NCBI RefSeq assembly: GCF_947503415.1
Contig: NZ_CANNDS010000001.1
Coordinates: 1,150,501 to 1,214,500, forward strand
Length of the DNA stretch: 64,000 nt
Direction of reading: 5' to 3'
Source of the DNA: an uncultured Tateyamaria sp.
GTDB lineage: Bacteria; Pseudomonadota; Alphaproteobacteria; Rhodobacterales; Rhodobacteraceae
Shown: positions 46,421 through 55,458 of the stretch, piece after piece
How the letters are laid out: the number at the start of each line of letters is the position of its first letter
Position numbering within the stretch: position 1 is the stretch's first letter
Program-made: the position numbers and the translations under genes
Notes under the pieces: model-generated
Told to the model about the DNA's origin: nothing
The model's input: only the letters and a program-made list of their open reading frames with translations
Databases searched by the model: none

Positions 46421-47691
46421 TCCGGGCCGTGATATTCGAACAGGATGCCAGAAACATCATCGGGAAATGTGCTTTCCCCTGCGAATTCGGTCAGTCGCCA
46501 CAAGAGTGCTTCGAAGAAAGCTGGGCCGCCGACCTCTGACAGATCCCGCATCAAGCTCTCGAGCCCCGCTTCTTCGAGCATATCGCCGTTTGGGTCGGGG
46601 CATTCGGTGACGCCATCCGACAACAACAGCATCCGATCACCCGGTTGAAGTTGCACTTCGAACTGGGTGAAGGAAATCCCAGACATCAATCCCACCGGAA
46701 ATCCGCCAGGTCCATTCTGCTCAATCTGGCCGTTCTTACGTTGAATTGCCGGGTGCGGATGTCCAGCTTGCGCCATACGAACGTGGCCAGTGACCAGATC
46801 GACGTCAGCAAGTAGCAAAGTGAAATAATGCTCTGTGTCCATCTCGTCGAGGACGAGATCGTTGAGCGTCTCAATCACTTCTTCAGGCGGCAAAAAGGCG
46901 TATGACCCGTTGTCCAAACGTTGCAATGCAACGTTCTGATCAGGCGCGGCGGCAGACAGATATCCCGCCAGTCGTGCGGTCATAAGGGCCGAGCTTATTC
47001 CATGCCCGGACACGTCGATCGAATACAAACCCAAATGTCCCGCCTGTGCCGGGAAGAAACCAACCAGATCGCCACCAACATGGCCGCTGGATTGCAGCAT
47101 CAGGCTCAGATTGGCCGTGTCGAAAGACTTGTGACGCTCGCGCACAAGCGATTGTTGGAGTTTCTTTGCTTCTAGCAAGTCGCTGTCCAACGAGTCGTAT
47201 AACCGTTGCAACTCGTCCAGCGTATCGGTGATCAAACGGTTCTTTTCCGTCAGCTCACGCTGCATGTGCAAAATGCGTTCGCCCGCGGCGATCCGGGCGC
47301 GCAATTCGTTGGCATCAACCGGCTTCGTTACGAAGTCATCGGCGCCGGCCTCAAGCCCCATCGCGACCTCGGCTTTTTCGCTCTTGGACGTCAGCAGGAT
47401 GAAATACCCGTATTTGTCCTGACTGAGCTTGCGAAACGCGTCACAAAATTCGAGCCCGTTCATGCCGGGCATCATCCAATCACTAAGTACCAGATCGGGC
47501 AGGATATCCTTGCAAATCTCCAGTGCATCCTCGGCCGATCCGGCCTCATACACTTCGAATCCCCAGCGTTTTACGGAACTGGACAGAATTTTTCGTTGCA
47601 GGCGACTGTCGTCCACGATCAGCACCCGATGCGGGACATCGGTGTCTTCGGGTGTATCAGGCACCGTCTGCTGGATCATTTCAACGTTCAT
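46408..47691 (-). CDS. Response regulator with PP2C (SpoIIE-like) phosphatase output domain
   Basis: 427 residues. The N-terminal receiver (21-140) has the acidic pocket D27 D28 and the phospho-acceptor D71 in LVLSDWMMPGMNGL, with the conserved Thr/Lys region TSKSEKAEVAMG and TKPVDANEL. A short coiled-coil linker (140-195) leads to a PP2C/SpoIIE phosphatase domain (about 200-420: SGHVGGDLVGFFPAQAGHLG, YSIDVSGHGISSALMTARLA, LLLSDGVTECPDPNGDMLEE). Such proteins dephosphorylate anti-sigma-factor antagonists in stress-response switches. An Hpt protein gene lies divergently next to it. Confidence 0.93.
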   Translation of the reverse strand: MNVEMIQQTVPDTPEDTDVPHRVLIVDDSRLQRKILSSSVKRWGFEVYEAGSAEDALEICKDILPDLVLSDWMMPGMNGLEFCDAFRKLSQDKYGYFILLTSKSEKAEVAMGLEAGADDFVTKPVDANELRARIAAGERILHMQRELTEKNRLITDTLDELQRLYDSLDSDLLEAKKLQQSLVRERHKSFDTANLSLMLQSSGHVGGDLVGFFPAQAGHLGLYSIDVSGHGISSALMTARLAGYLSAAAPDQNVALQRLDNGSYAFLPPEEVIETLNDLVLDEMDTEHYFTLLLADVDLVTGHVRMAQAGHPHPAIQRKNGQIEQNGPGGFPVGLMSGISFTQFEVQLQPGDRMLLLSDGVTECPDPNGDMLEEAGLESLMRDLSEVGGPAFFEALLWRLTEFAGESTFPDDVSGILFEYHGPDQQK

Positions 47692-47839
47692 TTGACACGT
47701 GTTCCGACTGCTTCGGCACTTGTTACGGCCTGCCGCTTAACGCGCGGTGAAGTGAAACGGCTCATTGCCTAAACCTTTAACAATCACGGTTTATTAAGAC
47801 TGGTCATGGTCAAACATCCCAAGTGAATCGGAGACGGCT

Positions 47840-48172
47840 ATGATTGATTGGGAACGGGTCAACACCTTACGCGCGGAAATTGGCGAAGAAGATTTTGAAG
47901 AAGTTGTGCCGCTGTTCATTGAAGAGGTAACAGGCATAATCGATACGCTTCGCGATACCCCTGATCTGTCTCGGCTCGAGGAAGACCTGCACGCCCTCAA
48001 AGGCAGCGCACTCAACCTGGGATTTACCGACTTCTCTGTTCTTTGCCACAAGGGTGAGGCGTTGTCGGCCAAGGGAAAAGCGTCAGAGGTGGATGTCCCA
48101 GCGATCGTGGCAAGCTTCGAAGCCTCCGAAGTCACATTCACGTCCGGCCTTTCCGCGGGGAAGGCCGCCTAG
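47840..48172 (+). CDS. Histidine phosphotransfer (Hpt) domain protein
   Basis: 110 residues with a GGAGA site. A four-helix Hpt with the phosphorylatable His51 in DLHALKGSALNLGFTDFSVL. Hpt proteins relay phosphate between receivers. Its partner is likely the divergent response regulator-phosphatase; no histidine kinase gene is in this window. The CTAG stop region is shared with the threonine ammonia-lyase gene. Confidence 0.92.
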   Translation: MIDWERVNTLRAEIGEEDFEEVVPLFIEEVTGIIDTLRDTPDLSRLEEDLHALKGSALNLGFTDFSVLCHKGEALSAKGKASEVDVPAIVASFEASEVTFTSGLSAGKAA

Positions 48173-49395
48173 ATCACGAATTGGGCAAGCGTCTCATCAT
48201 TGGTGATGTCTGTGTACGTGAAACCGGCAGCGTCCAGTTCTGACAGAAGCCGATCAAAGTTTTCGGGTTTCTTCGTTTCGATACCAATCAATACCGACCC
48301 GAAATTGCGTGCTGACTTTTTAAGATACTCAAAGCGTGCAATGTCATCGTCGGGCCCAAGGATGTTCAAGAAGTCTTTCAACGCGCCCGGGCGCTGCGGC
48401 ATACGCAGGATGAAGTACTTTTTGACGCCGGAATAACGCTGCGCACGCTCTTTGACTTCGGGCAAGCGCTCGAAATCGAAATTGCCGCCAGATGTGACAC
48501 ACACAACCCTCTTGCCTGCGATCTGATCCGCAACATCGTTGAGCGCCTCGATTGCCAGCGCCCCTGCCGGTTCCAGCACAATCCCTTCGACGTTCAGCAT
48601 ATCAATGATAGTGGTGCAGATGCGGTCTTCGGGGATGTCGATGACGGTTTCAGGGTTGGCCGATTTCAGCCGCGCAAAGGTTCGCGCACCAATGGTCGCG
48701 ACGGCAGCACCGTCGACGAATGTGTTGATCGGAGACACGTTCACCGGATGCCCGGCGGCAATGGCCTGCGCGAGGGATGGCGCGCCGGTCGGTTCCACAA
48801 ATGTGTACGTCACCCGTTCTTCAAAGAAACTGCGCGTGCCTGCCGACAACCCACCGCCACCCACCGGGAGAATGATGTGATCCGGTGCGCGACCAAGCTG
48901 CGCTTCAATCTCAACGGCGACTGACGCTTGCCCTTCAATCACGTCATCATCGTCAAACGGCGACAAAAAATGTGCGCCCGCTTCGCTACAAAAAGCCTGC
49001 GCCGAGGTAAGCGTGTCGTCGAAATAATCACCAGTCAGACGCACTTCGACATGACTGCCGCCAAACATCTGCGTTTTCATGATCTTTTGCTGCGGCGTGG
49101 TCACCGGCATGAAGACGACACCGCGAGCGCCAAAATGCTTGCACATGAATGCAACCCCCTGTGCGTGATTGCCCGCACTGGCACAAACAAACGTGGCGCC
49201 ATCCGTCATCACTTTTCGCATTGCATTGAAGGCGCCGCGCAGCTTGTAGGACCGAACCGGGCTCAGATCTTCGCGCTTTAGCCAGATGTCTGCTTGAAAT
49301 CGATCCGACAGCACCTCGTTCCGCAAAAGGGGTGTGGCCGGAAACACGCTGCGCATGGCCTGTTCCCCCGCGCGCGCCTTGTCCTGAAAGCTCAT
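48169..49395 (-). CDS. ilvA: Threonine ammonia-lyase
   Basis: 408 residues. PLP enzyme that turns threonine into 2-oxobutanoate, the first step toward isoleucine. The PLP Lys is in RSYKLRGAFNAM; the phosphate-binding loop is PVGGGGLSAGTRSF. CASAGNHAQGVAFMCKHFGA is typical. A single ACT-like regulatory domain follows at about 330-408 (KKYFILRMPQRPGALKDFLN). The length is between the one-ACT and two-ACT classes. Symbol given by function; it may be tdcB-like in some schemes. Confidence 0.92.
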   Translation of the reverse strand: MSFQDKARAGEQAMRSVFPATPLLRNEVLSDRFQADIWLKREDLSPVRSYKLRGAFNAMRKVMTDGATFVCASAGNHAQGVAFMCKHFGARGVVFMPVTTPQQKIMKTQMFGGSHVEVRLTGDYFDDTLTSAQAFCSEAGAHFLSPFDDDDVIEGQASVAVEIEAQLGRAPDHIILPVGGGGLSAGTRSFFEERVTYTFVEPTGAPSLAQAIAAGHPVNVSPINTFVDGAAVATIGARTFARLKSANPETVIDIPEDRICTTIIDMLNVEGIVLEPAGALAIEALNDVADQIAGKRVVCVTSGGNFDFERLPEVKERAQRYSGVKKYFILRMPQRPGALKDFLNILGPDDDIARFEYLKKSARNFGSVLIGIETKKPENFDRLLSELDAAGFTYTDITNDETLAQFVI

Positions 49396-49513
49396 TATTT
49401 GACCCCTTTGTCGGCAATCCTACTGACCTAGCGGTGCCTCCCCTACGGGTCAATCTTGCCCCTGTGCTGCAAAACCGCTATCGGCAGCCAACTCTTGCAA
49501 GGGACATGATAAG

Positions 49514-50731
49514 ATGAGCGCACCCAAGAAAGTTGTGCTGGCCTATTCCGGCGGCCTCGACACCTCGATCATCCTGAAATGGCTTCAAACGGAATACGGG
49601 TGCGAGGTTGTGACCTTTACCGCCGATCTGGGCCAGGGAGAAGAGCTGGAGCCCGCCCGCGCCAAGGCCGAAATGATGGGTGCATCGGCCATCTATATTG
49701 AGGACCTGCGCGAAGAATTTGTGCGCGACTTCGTCTTCCCGATGTTCCGCGCCAACGCTTTGTACGAAGGGCTTTACCTGCTCGGTACGTCCATCGCCCG
49801 GCCGCTCATCTCGAAGCGTTTGGTCGAAATCGCGGCCGCCGAAGGGGCGGATGCCGTGGCCCATGGTGCGACAGGCAAAGGCAATGACCAGGTCCGCTTC
49901 GAATTGGCCGCCTATGCCCTGAACCCCGACATAAAGGTGATCGCGCCGTGGCGTGAGTGGGATCTGTCCAGCCGCACCAAGCTGATCGACTTTGCAGAAA
50001 AGAACCAAATCCCGATTGCCAAGGACAAGCGTGGCGAAGCACCGTTTTCCGTCGATGCAAACCTTCTGCACACCTCGTCCGAGGGCAAAGTACTGGAAGA
50101 CCCGGCCGAGGACGCGCCCGATTACGTCTACCAGCGCACCGTTGCGCCGGAGGATGCACCCGATACACCAGAATATGTCGAAGTCGGGTTCGAGAAGGGT
50201 GATGCAGTCTCTATCAACGGGGAAATGATGTCTCCGGCCACTGTCCTGACCAAGTTGAACGAACTGGGCGGTAAGCATGGCATTGGTCGGCTCGACCTTG
50301 TTGAGGGTCGTTTTGTCGGCATGAAGTCTCGCGGTATCTACGAAACGCCCGGTGGCACCATCTTGCTGGAAGCGCATCGCGGCATCGAACAGATCACACT
50401 TGATCGTGGGGCGGCCCATCTCAAGGACGAGTTGATGCCCCGCTATGCCGAGCTGATTTACAATGGTTTCTGGTTCTCACCGGAACGCGAAATGCTGCAG
50501 GCCCTGATCGACCAAAGCCAAGAGCATGTGACCGGCACCGTGCGATTGAAACTGTACAAGGGACTGGCCCGAACCGTTGGCCGCTGGTCTGATCATTCGC
50601 TGTATTCGGAAGCGCACGTGACGTTCGAAGATGATGCAGGCGCTTACGATCAGAAGGACGCTGCGGGTTTCATTCAGTTGAATGCGCTGCGCCTCAAGCT
50701 TCTCGCAGCACGCGACCGACGGCTCAAGTGA
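49514..50731 (+). CDS. argG: Argininosuccinate synthase
   Basis: 405 residues. Joins citrulline and aspartate in arginine synthesis. The PP-loop is intact ([20 protein letters not shown]). [20 protein letters not shown] and [20 protein letters not shown] are conserved. It overlaps the sulfotransferase-like gene by 8 bases at its 3' end. Confidence 0.98.
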   Translation: MSAPKKVVLAYSGGLDTSIILKWLQTEYGCEVVTFTADLGQGEELEPARAKAEMMGASAIYIEDLREEFVRDFVFPMFRANALYEGLYLLGTSIARPLISKRLVEIAAAEGADAVAHGATGKGNDQVRFELAAYALNPDIKVIAPWREWDLSSRTKLIDFAEKNQIPIAKDKRGEAPFSVDANLLHTSSEGKVLEDPAEDAPDYVYQRTVAPEDAPDTPEYVEVGFEKGDAVSINGEMMSPATVLTKLNELGGKHGIGRLDLVEGRFVGMKSRGIYETPGGTILLEAHRGIEQITLDRGAAHLKDELMPRYAELIYNGFWFSPEREMLQALIDQSQEHVTGTVRLKLYKGLARTVGRWSDHSLYSEAHVTFEDDAGAYDQKDAAGFIQLNALRLKLLAARDRRLK

Positions 50732-51428
50732 TCTTGCGCGCGGCGAGCTTTTCATAAAAGGGCATCGCCGCGTCCGCCAACGCTGCATATTCTCCGTCGA
50801 GCGTTGGCAACGGCCCTTCGGCTGCATCAAATCCGTTAGAACCGTGGACGGCGTTGTACCAATGCGCCGCCCAAACTCCATCCGCCGGATGTCCCCCGGC
50901 AGGCCAATGCAACATGTGATCGGTCCACGGAATGCCAATCTGGTCACACAGCCTTTGCAACATCCTTGCTGGATCTGCGCGGACGTCGCTTGAATCCACA
51001 ACGACGCCACCCCCGACCTGATCGAAAATACGCGCCTGTTGGACAAACCCCAGATCCGTCAGCACCGGAGCCTCCCGTTTGCGCGCGTAACTGGCGACAA
51101 CACGGGCCGGGTGGCGGATCAGAAATACGTGCTGAACCTCGTTCATCCACGCCTCATCCCAGTCCGGCAGCATGTGATGCGTCATGTGCTTTTGGTAAAA
51201 AACAGTCTCTGACACAGGCGAAATCAGCATTTTCGCGACGACGCTGGGGTCTGTGCTCTGAGAGCCAAGGATATCATGCCGCATCGGATGATCCGCACCC
51301 GTTTGATCGAGGTAGGCCGCATAAAACGGTTCATCCACCACACGGGCATCACCGCGGGCTGCAAAGCTATACATCATGGCGGTCGACAGGTTTCTGGGCC
51401 CGGACCATATGGCAATACGTATCGTCAT
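50724..51428 (-). CDS. Sulfotransferase-like P-loop protein
   Basis: 234 residues. The N-terminal P-loop [20 protein letters not shown] resembles the 5'-phosphosulfate-binding loop of PAPS-dependent sulfotransferases, and [20 protein letters not shown] resembles the 3'-phosphate-binding region (RHP). The reaction is unknown; amino-acid-linked 'branched-chain aminotransferase/sulfotransferase' homologues exist but without firm function. It is a single gene, tail to tail with argG. Confidence 0.75.
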   Translation of the reverse strand: MTIRIAIWSGPRNLSTAMMYSFAARGDARVVDEPFYAAYLDQTGADHPMRHDILGSQSTDPSVVAKMLISPVSETVFYQKHMTHHMLPDWDEAWMNEVQHVFLIRHPARVVASYARKREAPVLTDLGFVQQARIFDQVGGGVVVDSSDVRADPARMLQRLCDQIGIPWTDHMLHWPAGGHPADGVWAAHWYNAVHGSNGFDAAEGPLPTLDGEYAALADAAMPFYEKLAARKIT

Positions 51429-51550
51429 GGCGACAGGCTAAGACCCTTTGACCATTTGGTAAATCACCTCACGCTTGCGCGACCTCTCCGTCCTGTGAAT
51501 TGAGTGTCATGGCTGTTGCGGTAAGTCTGTCGCCAAACAGGAGACATGCA

Positions 51551-52210
51551 ATGACATCGCTTCGTACTTTGAAAACCGTATCCCTTGGCGTCATGATCGC
51601 GCTTGGCTTTATCGCGCAATCAAAGACCAGCCACGCGCAACAGCTCGAAACGATAACCGTCGCAGGTGGATGCTTCTGGTGTGTTGAGGCCGATTTCGAA
51701 AAGGTCGATGGGGTGAAAGAGGCGGTGTCCGGTTTTGCGGGCGGCTCGGTTTCAAACCCAACTTACAAGCAAGTCGTCAAAGGTGGCACCGGTCACTACG
51801 AAGCGGTTCAAATCACCTATGATCCGGCCAAAGTGTCCGCTGCGACGCTTTATGAATTGTTCTTCCGGTCCGTCGACCCGACCGATGCAGGCGGGCAATT
51901 CTGCGATCGGGGTGAAACTTATCGGACGGCGATCTTTGCCACAGCAGGTCAAAAAGCAGCCGCTGAGGCTGCAAAAGCCGGCGCGCAAGCGAGTTTGGGC
52001 CAGACAATTGTGACGCCCATTCTTGGCGCGGCCGAGTTCTACCCGGCGGATGGGTACCATCAGGATTACTACAAACAGAACAGCCTGATTCTGACGCGTT
52101 TCGGTCCGAAGTCCAAAGCCAACGCATACAAGGCCTATCGCGAAGCCTGCGGGCGGGATGCGCGTGTCAAACAGCTTTGGGGTGATGCGGCTCCGTTTGC
52201 AGGCAGCTAA
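51551..52210 (+). CDS. msrA: Exported peptide methionine sulfoxide reductase MsrA
   Basis: 219 residues from the ATG at 51551 (MTSLRTLKTVSLGVMIALGF), chosen because it gives a signal peptide (cut near SHA-Q) and has AGGAGA upstream; a frame from 51500 lacks this. The catalytic motif AGGCFWCVEADFEKVDG is intact, with GGSVSNPTYKQVVKGGTGHY and EFYPADGYHQDYYKQN. It reduces (S)-methionine sulfoxide in the periplasm. A resolving Cys may be in YREACGRDARVK. Convergent with the ribokinase gene. Confidence 0.93.
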   Translation: MTSLRTLKTVSLGVMIALGFIAQSKTSHAQQLETITVAGGCFWCVEADFEKVDGVKEAVSGFAGGSVSNPTYKQVVKGGTGHYEAVQITYDPAKVSAATLYELFFRSVDPTDAGGQFCDRGETYRTAIFATAGQKAAAEAAKAGAQASLGQTIVTPILGAAEFYPADGYHQDYYKQNSLILTRFGPKSKANAYKAYREACGRDARVKQLWGDAAPFAGS

Positions 52211-53082
52211 CCCAGCCTGGCATCCTCGATCTCTTTCAGGTCGGGGATGACATCAGCGGTGCCAAGCCGGGTCACCATTAGCGCACCTGCTTGCGTTGCC
52301 AGATCGAGCGCTTGGCGCATCGGCATGCCGCGGTCCAGACCCGCAACAAGGTACCCCGTAAACGTATCGCCCGCGCCCGTCGTATCGATTGGGGTCACTG
52401 AAATGGCCGGCACGTGCGTTTCACCGCCCGCATCCGTCATCCACAAACATCCCTCTGCCCCCATCGTCACCACAACATTTTCGATGCCCAGCGCATTGAC
52501 GGGTTTGCCCAGCGCGTCCTCAAGCTGCTGTGCCTCGACCTGGTTCAGAACCAGCATATCGGTGAAAGGCAAAACGTCCTTCACCGCGCCCGGATCAAAC
52601 GGAGCGGCCGCATAGACCACCCGCAGCCCCAAACGTTTGGCTATGTCCGCACCCATGCGCTGACCGCTGGTTTCGTTCTGCGTGAGGAACGTATCGCCGG
52701 GTGACGCCTCTGTCAGCGCCGCGCCAATCCTGTCTTGGGTGATGGTTCGATTGGTCCCTTCGAACAACACGATCTGGTTCTCGCCATCTTCGGCTACAGC
52801 GATGATGGCGTGCCCGGTCGCCTCGCCATGAACTACTTCGATCTGTCGTGTGTCGACGCCGTATTCCATCAGCCGTTCAACAGTCCATTTGCCATCGGCA
52901 CCGACCGCGCCGATATGCGCGACCCGGGACGCGGCGCGCGCAATCGCGACAGACATATTGGCACCCTTGCCGCCCAGCCCTTGACTGAACGCGGTCGCAG
53001 CCAATGTTTCACCCGGCGCAGGCAGGTGCGGCACCCGGTACACGTTGTCGATATTGATCGAGCCGAGGTTCCAGACTGCCAT
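52207..53082 (-). CDS. rbsK: Ribokinase (PfkB family)
   Basis: 291 residues. Phosphorylates ribose to ribose 5-phosphate. The N-terminal PfkB signature (PAPGETLAATAFSQGLGGKG, then ANMSVAIARAASRV) and the C-terminal DTTGAGDTFTGYLVAGLDRG with the catalytic Asp are intact. No ribose transport genes adjoin; its start overlaps the malic-enzyme stop by one base, so the two are in one operon. Another PfkB sugar kinase is possible. Confidence 0.85.
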   Translation of the reverse strand: MAVWNLGSINIDNVYRVPHLPAPGETLAATAFSQGLGGKGANMSVAIARAASRVAHIGAVGADGKWTVERLMEYGVDTRQIEVVHGEATGHAIIAVAEDGENQIVLFEGTNRTITQDRIGAALTEASPGDTFLTQNETSGQRMGADIAKRLGLRVVYAAAPFDPGAVKDVLPFTDMLVLNQVEAQQLEDALGKPVNALGIENVVVTMGAEGCLWMTDAGGETHVPAISVTPIDTTGAGDTFTGYLVAGLDRGMPMRQALDLATQAGALMVTRLGTADVIPDLKEIEDARLG

Positions 53083-55337
53083 CAGCCCACCTTGCAGGCC
53101 GCCAAAACGGCCATGTTGAGAATATCGTTTGCCGTAGAGACGGAGGAGCAGATCTGGATGGACCCCCCAACACCGGCAAGGATCGGGCCAATCACCGTTG
53201 CCCCACCCATTTCCTGCATCAGCTTGACGGAAATGCTCGCGGAGTGACGCGCCGGAACGACAAGGATGTTCGCCGGGCCCGTGAGCCGCGAGAATGGGTA
53301 AGCCGCCTGCGCTTGAGCATTCAGAGCCACGTCTACGGTCATTTCACCTTCATATTCGAAATCAACGCCGCGACGGTCGAGAACGACAGGCGCCTTGTGC
53401 ATCTTCTCGGCCCGCTCGGACACCGGATAGCCAAAGGTCGAAAAGCTGACAAAGGCCACTCGTGGCTCAAGCCCCATATTGCGCGCGACGACTGCCGCCT
53501 GTTCGGCGATGTCGGCAAGGTCCTCTTCATCCGGCCATTCGTGGACCAGCGTATCCGCGATGAACACGATCCGACCCTTGAGCAAAAGCGCCGTGATACC
53601 CGCCGCCTTGCTTGTTTCATCGACGTCAAAGACATGTCCGATACGCTCGAGAATGTGCGCTGACTTTCGGGTGGCGCCGGTCACAATCCCATCGCCATGA
53701 CCATGCGCCAGCATCAACGCCGCAAAGACATGCCGATCCCGGGCGGCTAGGCGATGAATGTCCTGACGGTCAAAACCGCCCCGGTTCAAACGGTCGTACA
53801 AATGCGATTTATACGCATCAAGATGCATGGTGTTGGCCGCGTTCACCACGTCCAATTCTCGAACGGCATCGCCCAGACCGGCGGTTTCCAGTTTCGCCTT
53901 CACATCGTCCTGACGTCCCACCACCAGCGCTTTGCCGAACCCGTTGCGCTGATACATGACCGCAGCGCGCAGCACGCGCGGGTCATCGCCTTCGGCAAAG
54001 ATCATGCGCGCCTGTGCCGCCCGCGCACGAGCATTAATGCCCGTCAAAATGCTGGCCGTTGGGTCCATCCGCGACTTCAGGCTCAGCTCGTATGCGTCCA
54101 TGTCGATGATGGGGCGACGGGCAGCACCTGTGTCCATGCCGGCCCGTGCGACCGCTGGCGGAATGCGGTGGATCAGGCGCGGATCAAACGGTGTCGGAAT
54201 GATGTAATCGCGCCCAAAGGACAGCGACTTGCCATAGGCTAGCGCCACTTCATCCGGCACATCCTCGCGCGCGAGAGCGGCAAGGGCGTGAGCGCATGCA
54301 ATCTTCATCTCGTCATTAATGGCGCGTGCGTTGATGTCCAAAGCGCCGCGGAACAGGTACGGAAAACCGAGCACATTGTTGACCTGGTTCGGGTAATCAC
54401 TGCGCCCGGTGGCCACGATGGCATCCATACGTACTTCGTGGGCTTCTTCTGGCGTGATCTCGGGATCGGGGTTCGCCATGGCGAAAATTACAGGATTGTC
54501 CCCCATGCTCTCGACCATTGCAGGCGTGACCGCCCCCTTGACTGACACGCCAAGGAACACGTCGGCACCCTTCATCGCTTCCTCAAGGCTGCGCAACTCG
54601 GTCTTGACCGCGTGGGCTGATTTCCACTGGTTCATCCCCTCAGTCCGACCTTGGTAGATCACGCCCTTGGTGTCGCAGACGATGCAATTATCATGCCGCG
54701 CGCCCATGGATTTCAGCAGCTCGATACACGCGATCCCAGCAGCCCCTGCCCCGTTCAGAACAATCTTCACATCCTCGATTTTCTTGCCCGAGATGTGCAG
54801 CGCATTGATCAGGCCCGCCGCGCAAATCACGGCAGTGCCATGCTGGTCGTCATGGAAGACCGGGATATCCATCTCTTCCTTGAGGCGCTGTTCAATGATG
54901 AAGCATTCAGGCGCCTTGATGTCCTCAAGGTTGATGCCGCCAAATGTCGGACCCATCAGCCTCACCGCCTGACAGAAGGCATCGGGGTCCTCGGTATCCA
55001 ATTCGATATCGATGGAATTCACGTCGGCAAAGCGTTTGAACAGAACCGACTTGCCCTCCATCACGGGTTTGGAGCCCAGCGCGCCAAGATTGCCCAAGCC
55101 CAACACGGCTGTGCCGTTTGAGATCACCGCAACAAGGTTGCCCTTGTTGGTGTAGTCATAAGCCGTTTCGGGATTTTCGGCGATGGCCTCACAAGGCACC
55201 GCAACACCGGGGGAATAGGCAAGGCTCAGGTCCCGCTGGGTCGTCATAGGCACGGTTGCCTGAATCTCGAACTTGCCGGGCGTGGGTTCCATGTGGAACG
55301 CCAAGGCTTCTTCCGGCGTGACCTTTGTCTTGCTCAT
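53082..55337 (-). CDS. maeB: NADP-dependent malic enzyme with phosphotransacetylase-like C-terminus
   Basis: 751 residues, the long MaeB form. It oxidatively decarboxylates malate to pyruvate. The malic-enzyme half (1-425) shows YTNKGNLVAVISNGTAVLGL, FHDDQHGTAVICAAGLINAL and VLNGAGAAGIACIELLKSMG. The C-terminal half (430-751) resembles phosphotransacetylase (AQARMIFAEGDDPRVLRAAV, GIVTGATRKSAHILERIG); in this family it has a regulatory or assembly role rather than activity. Divergent from mutS. Confidence 0.97.
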   Translation of the reverse strand: MSKTKVTPEEALAFHMEPTPGKFEIQATVPMTTQRDLSLAYSPGVAVPCEAIAENPETAYDYTNKGNLVAVISNGTAVLGLGNLGALGSKPVMEGKSVLFKRFADVNSIDIELDTEDPDAFCQAVRLMGPTFGGINLEDIKAPECFIIEQRLKEEMDIPVFHDDQHGTAVICAAGLINALHISGKKIEDVKIVLNGAGAAGIACIELLKSMGARHDNCIVCDTKGVIYQGRTEGMNQWKSAHAVKTELRSLEEAMKGADVFLGVSVKGAVTPAMVESMGDNPVIFAMANPDPEITPEEAHEVRMDAIVATGRSDYPNQVNNVLGFPYLFRGALDINARAINDEMKIACAHALAALAREDVPDEVALAYGKSLSFGRDYIIPTPFDPRLIHRIPPAVARAGMDTGAARRPIIDMDAYELSLKSRMDPTASILTGINARARAAQARMIFAEGDDPRVLRAAVMYQRNGFGKALVVGRQDDVKAKLETAGLGDAVRELDVVNAANTMHLDAYKSHLYDRLNRGGFDRQDIHRLAARDRHVFAALMLAHGHGDGIVTGATRKSAHILERIGHVFDVDETSKAAGITALLLKGRIVFIADTLVHEWPDEEDLADIAEQAAVVARNMGLEPRVAFVSFSTFGYPVSERAEKMHKAPVVLDRRGVDFEYEGEMTVDVALNAQAQAAYPFSRLTGPANILVVPARHSASISVKLMQEMGGATVIGPILAGVGGSIQICSSVSTANDILNMAVLAACKVG

Positions 55338-55458
55338 ATGCGGTTGTCCTCCCGTGACACTCAGGCGTCATACCGCGCCGGGTGCCGTGTCTCAATCGAC
55401 TTTGGCTTTTCCTCGGGTCGCCGCGTTTGTAATGTCGCGCGACGAACAGGGGGAAGTC

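Noticed and set aside
47692-47706. Possible parS-like site around CACGTG
   Set aside because: Only the central CACGTG matches; the flanks do not fit TGTTTCACGTGAAACA. No convincing parS was found in the window.
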